Positions 9,121-17,711 are shown, numbered from the stretch's first letter. The stretch: DNA of 64,000 bases from an uncultured Pseudomonadota bacterium (GCA_903884105.1 CAISDJ010000008.1:1-64000); one strand, 5' to 3'. Notes: generated by a model not told the origin, from the letters alone. A program made the numbers and translations.

Positions 9121-11250
9121 TCAGTGGGCGAGGGGATCGGGCCGAACCTGGAAGTGCACCACCAGTGGCTTCGATCCCTTGCCCGTTTCATGATGGAACG
9201 GCGTGCGATCGCCGCTTGTCGTCCATAGGCCGCGCCCCTTCCATCCCGCCGCCGGATCGTCTATGCGACCGTCGAGTCCCTTGGCATAAAAGCCGAGAGG
9301 ATAGGGGACACGCAGAGTCACGAACTGCCCATTCACCAGCGCGTGAAGACCGTCGCTGAGATTTCCAGTTGCAATCGGAGTGTTCTCGCCCAGGCCAGAC
9401 GTATTGAACTGATCGACCCAGGTGTAATAGCTCGACTCCACGCTGAATCCAGGCAGATTGCTGAAGCTCGGGCCCGGCAGGGGATGGAATGTCCACCCTT
9501 CCGGGCAGTGGTCACCGGTGGCATCGGGGCCATTGAGCTTGCCCTTGCACTTGCGACGGTCGAATTCGCCGAGGTGTCCGCTTGCCAGCGAGACCCACAC
9601 CACGCCATTGCGATCGATGTCTGCGCCGCGAACACCGAAGCCGGGCAACGGGACGTTGTAGATTTCCGCCAGGGCGGTGGCGGGAGGATCGTCGCCAGGA
9701 GCGAGACGAATGATCGCCCCGGGGTACGTGAATGCCACCGAGCCCCAGACAGAGCCATCAACAGGGTTCGGCATCACCGCGTAGAAACCCGAGCTGATGC
9801 GCTTGTCCAGCTTCGGGTTCGGCGGTGCAGTGGGCTCTACATAGGCGTCGCGTTTGCCGTTGCCATTGGTGTCGAGGACGAGGGCGGTCCAGCCCATTGC
9901 CTGTTCGGCACTGCCCGTTTCATCAAACACCTTGGTGTTCAGCCAGCCGACCACTTCACCTCCGCCCGAGGTCCACAGGGTGTGGTCCGCGTCTTCTGCA
10001 AACTGCAGGTGATGCGTCCCGAAGCACGTGTCGACGAATATGTACTTGCCGGTCGTGGGCTCGTAGACAGCCAGCTGACGACCGGAAGTTTGCGTCGGAA
10101 ATAGCTTGGCCGAGGGATGCTGCGAGCCTTGCTTGCAGAATGCAGGATTCGCGTCGTTACGGATTCTCGCCGTGTACCAGACGCGGCCCCTGTGGTCGAT
10201 CATCGGGTTGTGCGAATTCGCCTTGCTGTCCCACAGCACCTCGCTGCCCCAATACGCAGAGGGTTGCTGGACGGGGCTACGGCTCTCACTCGGGGTGTCC
10301 GCGTCGCGAACGGGGGCGTTGAACACCGTCGCTGTGTTCTTGACCGGATCGAGAATCGGAAAGCGGTCCGTGCTCAGCTCGGGCGAACCGTACAAAGGCC
10401 CATAGGCATTTGCAGTGGGCGTGCGGCGATCCGTCGAGATCAGGTCGTGCAGATACGACTTGGCATCGGCCCAGTCCCACACTGTGGTCACGATGTTCCG
10501 CTCGACCCCTTGAGGCCGGGCAGGGGGCGCAGCCGGCAATTCACCCGCCGCAATTCGATCTGTCCAGTCCGCGAGGTACTTGATCGGTACGGTCCCGAGC
10601 TGGCCTGCCACCGCGCGAATCATCTGAGGTCCCGCCTGCCCGGACTGCAAGCGACGCAGCCAAGCGTCCTCCGAAGTGGCAAATTGACCCAACTCCTTGG
10701 GGATCGTCCGAGTCGCGAGGTCGCCGAGCTGATGGCAGCCGACGCAGGACTGATTCTTGATGGTACTGACATATTCATTGAGGCCGCCCGGAACGATGCC
10801 TTTCAGCTCATCCTCTTGAGGTAGCTTCAACATGGAATACCAGGAGATGGCTGGATACACCTTGGCCGCGGTGGCGGCGTCCGGTGCGAGGGTGACGGCG
10901 AGGTCAACCTGGGTTCCAAGCTTGGCTGCCGTCTTTTCCGAATCCGCCAACCCATAGCCTCGGACCCAGACCCTGTAGTTCGCTGCCGGCAAGTCTGGAA
11001 TGACATACTGCCCGGCGTCGTCAGTCACCACGCTACGCAGATAGAAGGTCGGGAAATCGTTGGTCTCTGCAATCACCCAAACGCCAGCCTCCGGACCCTT
11101 GCTACTCGTGACGACACCCGCGATATCGTCTGCGTCGATGGGTATGGTGGGTTTCTGGGCGCATCCTGTGACACCCGCTGCGGTGGCAAGTGTCAGGATC
11201 ACACCGTGCGCGATAGTGAGGTTCAAGAAGCCAGCATCAGGTGTTGTCAT
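9121..11250 (-). CDS. Putative lipoprotein with carboxypeptidase-regulatory-like and c-type haem motifs
   Basis: A 709-residue exported protein of unknown function. Residues 1-30 form a hydrophobic segment ending in a lipobox-like GVTGC (Cys30), although the n-region lacks lysine or arginine. Residues 44-122 look like a carboxypeptidase-regulatory (transthyretin-like) beta domain. CVGCH at 169-173 is a single covalent haem c motif. The large remainder is rich in W, G and D, with repeated units such as DHTLWTSGGGE and DRNGVVWVSL typical of virginiamycin-B-lyase/SMP-30-like beta propellers. A periplasmic haem-containing oxidoreductase or lyase is conceivable, but no substrate can be named. The frame is closed by stops just before ATG 11250. 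The gene is monocistronic and convergent to ligA. Confidence 0.7.
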   Translation of the reverse strand: MTTPDAGFLNLTIAHGVILTLATAAGVTGCAQKPTIPIDADDIAGVVTSSKGPEAGVWVIAETNDFPTFYLRSVVTDDAGQYVIPDLPAANYRVWVRGYGLADSEKTAAKLGTQVDLAVTLAPDAATAAKVYPAISWYSMLKLPQEDELKGIVPGGLNEYVSTIKNQSCVGCHQLGDLATRTIPKELGQFATSEDAWLRRLQSGQAGPQMIRAVAGQLGTVPIKYLADWTDRIAAGELPAAPPARPQGVERNIVTTVWDWADAKSYLHDLISTDRRTPTANAYGPLYGSPELSTDRFPILDPVKNTATVFNAPVRDADTPSESRSPVQQPSAYWGSEVLWDSKANSHNPMIDHRGRVWYTARIRNDANPAFCKQGSQHPSAKLFPTQTSGRQLAVYEPTTGKYIFVDTCFGTHHLQFAEDADHTLWTSGGGEVVGWLNTKVFDETGSAEQAMGWTALVLDTNGNGKRDAYVEPTAPPNPKLDKRISSGFYAVMPNPVDGSVWGSVAFTYPGAIIRLAPGDDPPATALAEIYNVPLPGFGVRGADIDRNGVVWVSLASGHLGEFDRRKCKGKLNGPDATGDHCPEGWTFHPLPGPSFSNLPGFSVESSYYTWVDQFNTSGLGENTPIATGNLSDGLHALVNGQFVTLRVPYPLGFYAKGLDGRIDDPAAGWKGRGLWTTSGDRTPFHHETGKGSKPLVVHFQVRPDPLAH

Positions 11251-11543
11251 TTATCATCCCCGGTATGGCGAGTCTCGAAGCTGGAGTCTGCTCCTGCTGA
11301 AGGGACTGTTCCAGACCGGATGCAGGCGGCAAAGCGCCGTCTATCCATAATTAACCATAATATACCTTATGCGAAGTACGAGATTCGGTCTGTTGGCCGA
11401 GTCCCGGACTTCGCGCTGCCGGTTTCTTGCCATTCCTTAAGCATGTCTCCCCGCCTGCACGTTGCTGATCCGGGCATTCGCGGCTACAAAGGTTCACCCA
11501 CTTCACTTGTGCCCTGCGGGCACCTAGCCAGGGGAAACGGTTG
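11251..11543. other. Divergent intergenic region with an A+T-rich block and a short direct repeat
   Basis: An A+T-rich block at 11341-11371 contains CCATAAT twice (11345-11351 and 11355-11361), spaced one helical turn apart, a layout typical of a regulator site. Read on the minus strand the block offers TATATT-like -10 sequences facing the lipoprotein gene. GTGCCC and GGGCAC (11509-11523) form a 6-bp hairpin shortly before the next gene. No coding capacity is evident. Confidence 0.35.
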
Positions 11544-11915
11544 ATGAACTCGGGCGCCGATGATGTTCCGCTGAATACCAGCCAAATGACGATCAACACC
11601 GCAGGGCTGCTGCTGCTCTTCGGCTTTGCTTGCTTCACGTTGGCAACCTGGCTGGTTCAGCACTTCCTGCCAGGCAAGGTCAGAGTCGGCGGCGCGATCC
11701 TCGGCGCTTGCTATCTCCTCGGCGTGGGCGCGCTACTGGCGCACATGGCAACTCAGGGACTGAAATACGGCAGACACCTGACGTATCGCAGCGCTATTTC
11801 CAGAGCGGCAGCGCCAATTGCGTTCTGGATACTGATGCTGGCAATGGGCGTCGGTGGAACCGCGTTGTTGAGTGCAGGCGTATTTGCCCTTGTAAGGACT
11901 TTACTGATGACTTAA
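11544..11915 (+). CDS. Small membrane protein of unknown function
   Basis: Encodes 123 residues with three hydrophobic helices: about 18-38 (INTAGLLLLFGFACF region), 50-68 (GGAILGACYLLGVGALL) and 93-118 (AFWILMLAMGVGG region). The loop between helices 2 and 3 is basic (KYGRHLTYRSAISRAA), suggesting a cytoplasmic loop. An in-frame TTG precedes the ATG; ATG 11544 is preferred because AGGGG lies 9 bases before it. I do not recognise the family. It stands alone between the haem lipoprotein and an A+T-rich gap. Confidence 0.55.
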   Translation: MNSGADDVPLNTSQMTINTAGLLLLFGFACFTLATWLVQHFLPGKVRVGGAILGACYLLGVGALLAHMATQGLKYGRHLTYRSAISRAAAPIAFWILMLAMGVGGTALLSAGVFALVRTLLMT

Positions 11916-12292
11916 GATTGATTCTCTATCTCATTGATTTATAAATAAGTCGAGTCCACTCCTGCAACGCAGATATTGTGAATTCAAAGCGCGCGGTCAC
12001 GGTGCTTGGAGCAGCTTTCCACGGTGTCGCGGGAGACGATCACCGGCGGATGCTCATCATGGATCCTGCAACTGCAGGGGCCGCGCGCATCTGACAAGCA
12101 ACCGGAGGGTCAATAAAATCACGGTTGCGTTCTGAACCTGCCGGAGTATATTCCAGTCCTATACGCTTGAGAGCGCGAAGAAAAACGCCTCCAGCGAAGT
12201 TAAAGTAACTTCTTAAGACTTGCTCGCCGCTGCCTTTCCAGCCGACTCACTGGAGTGCCGGATCCGCAACGGGTTGTGCTATGAGGTTGGTC
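11916..12292. other. Gene-free stretch with two inverted repeats
   Basis: No convincing reading frame lies here. Base composition is more A+T-rich than the surroundings, especially at 11920-11960 and 12130-12215. CCTGCA and TGCAGG (12065-12078, 2-base centre) form one palindrome; GAAGTT and AACTTC (12196-12212, 5-base centre) form another about 80 bases before the next gene. Either could be an operator for the gene at 12293. Confidence 0.35.
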
Positions 12293-12637
12293 ATGAGCAG
12301 CACGTGGGAAACATTCTTTTCGGCGACGGTGATCCTCGCCTCCGCCGGTCCGATCAAGCAGCGGCTGACTGAAGCCTATGCACGTCACCTTGCAAAAGTG
12401 GCAGAGGGCGATCTGCCGAAGGAAGTGCGCGACGAGTACGTGGCGCTGGAGCGCTCGCTGTCCGCGGTGCGTCCGATGCGGGGTGAAACCGCCGTGCAGG
12501 CCACGGTGAGAAAGATGTCCGACCATGAAGCAGGCCGGTATGCAGCGCAGATCGTCACGTTGTTCGGCATGATCACGCGGCTGCAATCGCAGCAGCGCAT
12601 GCCGATGCTGCGTGCGATTGCCTCGGGCGAAGACTAA
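12293..12637 (+). CDS. Conserved-looking hypothetical protein, 114 residues
   Basis: A soluble, helix-rich protein (MSSTWETFF at the start, GPIKQRLTEAYARHL, then EVRDEYVALERSL and QIVTLFGMITRLQ). It has no signal peptide or membrane segment and no catalytic motif I can name. The second of two in-frame ATGs (12293) is preferred because GAGG lies 6 bases upstream; starting at 12281 would add four residues. Codon use is high-GC and regular, so it is probably real. It is convergent with the TIR-like gene, 32 bases apart across a run of nine C, and may belong to the same accessory patch. Confidence 0.65.
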   Translation: MSSTWETFFSATVILASAGPIKQRLTEAYARHLAKVAEGDLPKEVRDEYVALERSLSAVRPMRGETAVQATVRKMSDHEAGRYAAQIVTLFGMITRLQSQQRMPMLRAIASGED

Positions 12638-12669
12638 GCCTCAAGGACGCTGCGTTTCGCCCCCCCCCC

Positions 12670-13128
12670 TCAATCCAGCTTGAATTCGATCGTATCCCAG
12701 CGCGTCGTATCTTCGTGACGCGCAGTGCGCCGGATGGCATCACAGAGCAGGCGCTCATCCCAGCCGACGATTTCATCTGCCAGCGCTTCGAGCTGCACTG
12801 GCAGCTTTTCCTTGACGCCGAAAGTCTCCAGGACAATGACCGGCTTGTTGAGCCCCTTGGCGCAGTTGAGCTCCCAGTTGATCCAGTCCCGCTGCTGAGT
12901 GAAGGCGGTGGACAGGATGATGACCGTTTCCGCGAGTCCCATCTGGCGCCGCAGCTCTTCCTTCATCGCGGCCTCATTCTGGAGGCGCTGCGTAGGGTCG
13001 CTGCAATTGAGGTAGAAGAAGTTGTGCGAACTTTCGAGATATTCAAACACGCGCAGGTAGTCGTCCGTCTCCTCGAAAACGTGACATACGAACAATCGCA
13101 CCGGATTCGTCTGCGAAATGCTGGCCAC
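12670..13128 (-). CDS. TIR-like domain protein (DUF1863/ThsB-like)
   Basis: A single-domain 152-residue TIR-like fold. Beta strand A is VRLFVCHVFEE, followed by a helix DDYLRVFEYLE and strand B NFFYLNC; strand D is ETVIILST. The helix DWINWE supplies W82 and E86 in a WxxxE arrangement, E86 matching the catalytic glutamate of NAD-cleaving TIR enzymes. The C-terminus ends TTRWDTIEF. Proteins of this group include the TIR subunit of Thoeris defence. The GTG at 13128 is chosen because AAGGGAG lies 8 bases upstream; a GTG at 13206 would add 26 unlike residues. It is divergent from an EEP-family gene 153 bases away. No SIR2 or SLOG effector is adjacent, so this is not a canonical Thoeris locus. Confidence 0.8.
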   Translation of the reverse strand: MASISQTNPVRLFVCHVFEETDDYLRVFEYLESSHNFFYLNCSDPTQRLQNEAAMKEELRRQMGLAETVIILSTAFTQQRDWINWELNCAKGLNKPVIVLETFGVKEKLPVQLEALADEIVGWDERLLCDAIRRTARHEDTTRWDTIEFKLD

Positions 13129-13280
13129 CCACCCGTCTCCCTTAAGCTCCTGACCGCAAAGCGCAGTCTTCCCTGCGAATAACTGCCAGTCTACGCAAGA
13201 ATCCACGGTTTCGCCCCTGCCCGTGTACCGCTAGAATGCGGCGCTGCGATCCCCGCCCGGCAACGTCATAATTCCCGTCC

Positions 13281-14033
13281 ATGCGTTTTGTCCTCTACAA
13301 CATCCGGTACGCCACCGGGACCGGGCCCGCTTTCCACTTCCCCGTTCCGGGTGCAGGTTACCTGCGGACGAATCGCCGGGTGCTCGAAGGCATCACGCAG
13401 TTCATCAAGGGCCTGGCACCCGACATCGTCGGATTGATCGAAGTCGATACGGGCTCGATCCGTTCGGGACTCGTGAACCAGGCGAAAGTCATTGCCGACT
13501 CGCTCGGCCATTTCTCAACGTACCAATGCAAGTACGGCACCGCCTCGATCAATCACCTGGTACCCATTGTGCGCAAGCAGGCCAATGCCTTCCTGGCTGC
13601 TCCGGGCGTGAAGGGCGAGCGGTTCCACTATTTTGACTCCGGCATCAAGCGTCTCATCATCGAGCTCGAACTTCAGGAAGTGTGCGTGTTCCTCGTCCAC
13701 CTGTCGCTCAAGTTCCGCCATCGCCACGACCAGCTGCGCAACCTCCACGAACTCATCAAGCAGGCCACCAAGCCTGTCATCGTCGCGGGTGACTTCAATA
13801 CGTTCTGGGGCGACAACGAGATCTATCTCTTCATGGAAGCGTCCGGTCTCAAGAGCGCCAACACCAATGGGCTGCCGTCCTACCCGAGCCGCACGCCCCG
13901 CAAGGAACTTGATTTCATCCTGTATTCGCGTGATATCGAGATCACGCGGTTCGAGATTCCGGATGTGCGATTTTCGGACCATTTGCCTCTGGTGTGTGAC
14001 TTCAACGTGACGGGAACGCGAACCGCGCGCTGA
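13281..14033 (+). CDS. Endonuclease/exonuclease/phosphatase (EEP) family protein
   Basis: A complete 250-residue EEP domain with no signal peptide, so probably cytoplasmic. The expected active-site set is visible: N7, E54 (LIEVDTG), H140 (VHLSLKFRHRH), D171 and N173 (GDFN), D211 (ELDFIL), and D233-H234 (SDH). Family members hydrolyse phosphodiester or phosphomonoester bonds in nucleic acids, lipids or inositol phosphates; the substrate here is unknown. No strong ribosome-binding site precedes ATG 13281, but the domain begins right at the start. The divergent arrangement with the TIR-like gene suggests shared control. It is separated by 53 bases from the fatty-acid oxidation gene downstream, which has its own strong ribosome-binding site. 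Confidence 0.85.
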   Translation: MRFVLYNIRYATGTGPAFHFPVPGAGYLRTNRRVLEGITQFIKGLAPDIVGLIEVDTGSIRSGLVNQAKVIADSLGHFSTYQCKYGTASINHLVPIVRKQANAFLAAPGVKGERFHYFDSGIKRLIIELELQEVCVFLVHLSLKFRHRHDQLRNLHELIKQATKPVIVAGDFNTFWGDNEIYLFMEASGLKSANTNGLPSYPSRTPRKELDFILYSRDIEITRFEIPDVRFSDHLPLVCDFNVTGTRTAR

Positions 14034-14086
14034 TCAGGGACCCAGAGATCGGTTGTCTGGAAAGGGCAACGAGTAAGGAGGGGGCG

Positions 14087-16132
14087 ATGACGACAGACCA
14101 AACAGCAGCCACCACCCGCCAGAGCTGGCAGCTCGACGTCGATGCCGACCGCGTCGCATGGCTGACATTCGACAAGCCGGATTCCTCCGCCAACAGCCTG
14201 TCACGGCAGAGCATGCTGGACCTGGATGCGCGCCTTGGAGAGATCGAGCGTTTGAAGCCACGCGCGGTCGTCGTGCAATCGGGTAAAAAAAGCGGTTTCA
14301 TCGCCGGCGCCGACATCAAGGAGTTCACGTCCCTCACCTCCACGCAGCTGGCGTTCGAGATGATCCGGACGGGGCAGAAGGTCCTCGATAGATTGGAAGT
14401 CCTACCCTGCCCCTCTGTCGCGGCCATTAACGGTTTTGCGCTGGGCGGGGGGCTCGAGCTTGCGCTCGCCTGTCACTACCGGGTGGCTGCAGACGATCCG
14501 AAGGTGTCGCTCGCGCTTCCCGAAGTTCAGCTCGGCATCCACCCGGGTTTCGGGGGCACCGTCCGTCTTGTGCAGTTGCTCGGTCCCGTCCTGGCGATGG
14601 ACATGATGCTGACGGGCAAATCCGTGCGTGCAGACCAAGCTGTCCGCCTCGGATTGGTGGACCGGATTGCACCGCCAGAGCAACTGGCAGCCACGGCCAA
14701 GACGCTAGCACTGGCTCCACCTTTGCGCCGTCGCGCCGGATTCAAGTCATGGTTGATGGGACTCGCGCCGGTACGTCCGTTCATTGCGGCGCAGATGGAA
14801 AAGCAGGTCGCCAAGCGCGCGCCTCGAGAACACTATCCAGCGCCCTATGCATTGATCGATTTGTGGCGTCGATTTGGCGGCAGTCCGCGTACCGGGTACG
14901 AATCCGAGGCCCGGTCCATCGCGGAGCTGTTCCAGACTTCCACCTCGCGCAACCTAGTGCGCGTGTTCCTGCTGCAGGACAGACTCAAGGCGCTGGGGAC
15001 GCGACCCGATCGCAAGGTGGAGCGCGTGCATGTCGTGGGAGCGGGTGTCATGGGCGGCGACATCGCGAGCTGGTGCGCGGTGCGCGGCATGAGCGTGACG
15101 CTACAGGACCGGGAACTCAAGTTCATCACACCGGCGCTTGATCGCGCCAAGACGTTTTTCGAGAAGCGGTATGCAGACCAGGCAGAACTGCGCGCGGTGT
15201 CCGACCGACTGGAACCGGATGTCGAAGGCAACGGCGCTGCCAAAGCGGATGTGGTCATCGAAGCGATCTTCGAGAACGCGGAAGCGAAGCGTGAGTTGTA
15301 CGCGAGACTTGAGCCGAAGATGCAGCCGAGCGCGCTCCTGGGGACCAATACTTCAAGCATCATGCTCGAGACGCTCGCCACCGGGCTCGCAGATGCCGGC
15401 AGGCTGGTAGGCCTCCATTTCTTCAATCCAGTCGCCCGTATGCCCCTGGTCGAAGTGATTCATGGCGAAGCCACGCGACCGGAAGTGCTGCAGGCGGCGA
15501 TCAATTTCACGCGGCAGATCGACAAGCTGCCGTTGCCCTGCAAGAGCGCCCCGGGTTTCGTTGTCAATCGCATCCTGATTCCCTACATGATGGAAGCCAT
15601 GATCCTGGCGGAAGAAGGCGTGCCGCTCACGCTGATCGATGAGGCTGCGACGGATTTCGGCATGCCGATGGGCCCGATCGAACTGACGGACGTTGTCGGG
15701 CTGGACGTTGCCATGCATGTCGGCAAGATCCTGGCGGACGCATTCGGCAAGCCGATGCCCACGATCGTCCAGTCGCTGGTCGAACAGAAGAAATTCGGCA
15801 AGAAGAGCGGCCAGGGATTCTATGTCTGGCAGGATGGCAAGCCAGTGAAGCCCCCTGTCGGCGGAGTCAGGCCACCCGCTGACCTACAGGACCGCCTGAT
15901 CCTGCCAATGCTCAATGAGTCAGTGGCGGTGCTGCGCGAAGGGATCGTTGCGGACGCGGATCTGCTGGACGCGGGCGTGATATTTGGAACGGGATTCGCG
16001 CCCTTCCGCGGCGGGCCGTTGCACTATGCACGGGCTCGAGGTGTGGCGGACGTTGTCGAACGGCTCAGGGCATTGGCGGCCGCCCATGGCAAGCACCACA
16101 CACCCGACTCCGGGTGGCAGACGCTGATCTGA
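14087..16132 (+). CDS. Fatty-acid oxidation multifunctional protein (enoyl-CoA hydratase / 3-hydroxyacyl-CoA dehydrogenase)
   Basis: Fused beta-oxidation enzyme of 681 residues. The N-terminal crotonase domain (about 10-200) has the oxyanion-hole segments GFIAGADIKEF and GFALGGGLELAL and both catalytic glutamates (GGGLE and ALPEVQLG). The NAD-binding domain starts near 312 with VHVVGAGVMGGDIA; the dehydrogenase histidine lies in GLHFFNPVARM. Two C-terminal 3HCDH domains follow. The architecture is that of FadJ/FadB alpha subunits. No thiolase gene follows, so the FadB/FadJ distinction cannot be made from context. AGGAGGGGG precedes ATG 14087 at good distance, suggesting strong translation. 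Confidence 0.93.
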   Translation: MTTDQTAATTRQSWQLDVDADRVAWLTFDKPDSSANSLSRQSMLDLDARLGEIERLKPRAVVVQSGKKSGFIAGADIKEFTSLTSTQLAFEMIRTGQKVLDRLEVLPCPSVAAINGFALGGGLELALACHYRVAADDPKVSLALPEVQLGIHPGFGGTVRLVQLLGPVLAMDMMLTGKSVRADQAVRLGLVDRIAPPEQLAATAKTLALAPPLRRRAGFKSWLMGLAPVRPFIAAQMEKQVAKRAPREHYPAPYALIDLWRRFGGSPRTGYESEARSIAELFQTSTSRNLVRVFLLQDRLKALGTRPDRKVERVHVVGAGVMGGDIASWCAVRGMSVTLQDRELKFITPALDRAKTFFEKRYADQAELRAVSDRLEPDVEGNGAAKADVVIEAIFENAEAKRELYARLEPKMQPSALLGTNTSSIMLETLATGLADAGRLVGLHFFNPVARMPLVEVIHGEATRPEVLQAAINFTRQIDKLPLPCKSAPGFVVNRILIPYMMEAMILAEEGVPLTLIDEAATDFGMPMGPIELTDVVGLDVAMHVGKILADAFGKPMPTIVQSLVEQKKFGKKSGQGFYVWQDGKPVKPPVGGVRPPADLQDRLILPMLNESVAVLREGIVADADLLDAGVIFGTGFAPFRGGPLHYARARGVADVVERLRALAAAHGKHHTPDSGWQTLI

Positions 16133-16237
16133 CGTGGACGGTTTTACAAGGCGTCGCACGGGGTTGGCCGGGACGCCCTATGCTACCATCCCGACCGACA
16201 AGGATGGCAGCAGCATTCTTGCGAACAAGGATAATCA

Positions 16238-17296
16238 ATGGAGAGCAAGCCCCTGGAGACCAGTCTACTGCGGATTTTTTCGCCGCTCGACGGTCTCAAG
16301 CAGGAGAACCTGGTGGCGCTCGCGCGCAAGGCTGCATTGCGCGATCTCGCAGGGGGGCGCCTGCTGTTCAAGGAAGGCGACAGCGACAAGCGTACGTACT
16401 TCCTCGTGAGCGGGACGCTGGAGCTGATGCAGGATAACGTCGTCATTGCGACGCTGCGCGGAGGCACGCCGGAGGCGCGCTATCCCATTACGCCAACCCT
16501 GCCCCGCCGCTACAGCGCGAGGGTGGCTTCCGAGGAAATCGAGTTCATCACGCTCGACAGCGACCTGCTCGATGTGATGCTGACCTGGGACCAGACCGGT
16601 ACCTATGAAGTCGGTGAGCTTCGCGATGGCAGCATGCCCTCCTCCGACGACTGGATGACGACATTGCTGCAGACCAAAGCCTTCCACAAGATTCCGCCAG
16701 CGAACATTCAGGCCATCTTCATGCGCATGCAGCGCGTGGACTTCAAGCCAGGCGAGCACATCATCAAGCAGGGCGACGAAGGGGACTTCTTCTACGTCAT
16801 CGTCAAGGGCAAGTGTACCGTCTTGCGCGAGACGCCTTTGAACAAGGACGGCATCAAGCTGGCCGAGCTTGGCATGGGCGATACGTTCGGCGAGGAAGCC
16901 CTGATTTCAGACGCGAAGCGCAATGCCAGCGTCGTGATGGCGAGCGAAGGCACGCTGATGCGCCTCGGCAAGGACGACTTCCGGACGCTCTTGAACGAGC
17001 CGATGCTTGAATGGATCGACTACGACCAGGGCTGTGCACTGGTTGAAAAAGGGGCGGTGTGGCTCGATGTGCGCCTGCCGAGCGAGTTCGAGAACTACCA
17101 TCTCCAGGGTGCGCTCAATATCCCGCTGTACTTCATGCGGCTGAAGCTCAAGAACCTCGATACGAACCTGCACTATATCGTTTGCTGCGATTCGGGCCGG
17201 CGTAGCTCGGCAGGTGCATACATCCTGAGTGAGCGGGGCTTCCAAGCATCCGTGCTGAAGGGCGGCCTCGCCGCGACGGACCTGACGCGCAAGTGA
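16238..17296 (+). CDS. Double cyclic-nucleotide-binding domain protein with C-terminal rhodanese domain
   Basis: A soluble 352-residue three-domain protein: CNB domain 1 at about 10-120 (GRLLFKEGDSDKRTYFLVSG), CNB domain 2 at about 145-250 (GEHIIKQGDEGDFFYVIVKG and FGEEALISDAKRNASV, the better phosphate-binding cassette), and rhodanese at about 258-350 with the active-site loop CCDSGRRSSA (C317). Domain 2 has the FGE...R pattern needed to bind a cyclic nucleotide; domain 1 is degenerate. It has no DNA-binding domain, so it is not a CRP-type regulator. AAGGA precedes ATG 16238. It likely couples cAMP or cGMP to a sulfur-transfer or redox output; the target is unknown. The gene is a single unit, convergent with pilZ. 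Confidence 0.88.
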   Translation: MESKPLETSLLRIFSPLDGLKQENLVALARKAALRDLAGGRLLFKEGDSDKRTYFLVSGTLELMQDNVVIATLRGGTPEARYPITPTLPRRYSARVASEEIEFITLDSDLLDVMLTWDQTGTYEVGELRDGSMPSSDDWMTTLLQTKAFHKIPPANIQAIFMRMQRVDFKPGEHIIKQGDEGDFFYVIVKGKCTVLRETPLNKDGIKLAELGMGDTFGEEALISDAKRNASVVMASEGTLMRLGKDDFRTLLNEPMLEWIDYDQGCALVEKGAVWLDVRLPSEFENYHLQGALNIPLYFMRLKLKNLDTNLHYIVCCDSGRRSSAGAYILSERGFQASVLKGGLAATDLTRK

Positions 17297-17318
17297 CGGC
17301 CGCTCGGCCCGTCTACCG

Positions 17319-17675
17319 CTACATCGTATGCGTTGGCTTGTCGCCCCCCAGGGCGCCAGCGAGGTAGCTCTCGATTTTTCGCTGCGTATTGCCGCGGTCC
17401 TGTTCGCTGAACTGCACGCCGATCCCTGCCGTCCTCTTGCCTTGCGCGCCCTTGGGCGTCATCCAGATCACGCGTCCCGCCACGGGCAACTTTTCCTCCT
17501 CACCCATCAGGTTGAGCAGCATGAACACCTCGTCGCCGAGGCGGTAGTTGCTGTTGGTGGGAATGAAGAGTCCGCCATTCTTCACGAACGGCATATAGGC
17601 GAGGTACAGCGCGCTCTTGTCCTTGATGGTGAGCGTGAGTAGTCCGGGCTTGCTGCTGGGCTGGCGCATTGCCAT
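17319..17675 (-). CDS. pilZ: PilZ-domain protein (type IV pilus assembly PilZ)
   Basis: 118 residues with the compact PilZ fold: NGGLFIPTNSNYRLGDEVFMLLNLM, then VAGRVIWMTP and GIGVQF. The RxxxR motif for c-di-GMP before the domain is absent, as in the type IV pilus PilZ orthologues that do not bind the nucleotide. Position directly after holB is the conserved place for pilZ in pseudomonads and xanthomonads. The start is ATG 17675, with a second ATG two codons later; the ribosome-binding site is weak. It is the last gene of the mltG-tmk-holB-pilZ run. Confidence 0.9.
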   Translation of the reverse strand: MAMRQPSSKPGLLTLTIKDKSALYLAYMPFVKNGGLFIPTNSNYRLGDEVFMLLNLMGEEEKLPVAGRVIWMTPKGAQGKRTAGIGVQFSEQDRGNTQRKIESYLAGALGGDKPTHTM

Positions 17676-17711
17676 GCATTGTCTCGTGCAGTCTTCTGCG
17701 TAAAAAGGCGG

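Noticed and set aside
12655-12671. Run of nine C between two convergent genes
   Set aside because: Homopolymers can drive phase variation, but this one lies outside both reading frames and shows no promoter link.
12670-14033. Calling the TIR-like locus a Thoeris system
   Set aside because: Thoeris needs a ThsA-type SIR2/SLOG or comparable effector; none is adjacent, and the EEP protein is not an established substitute.
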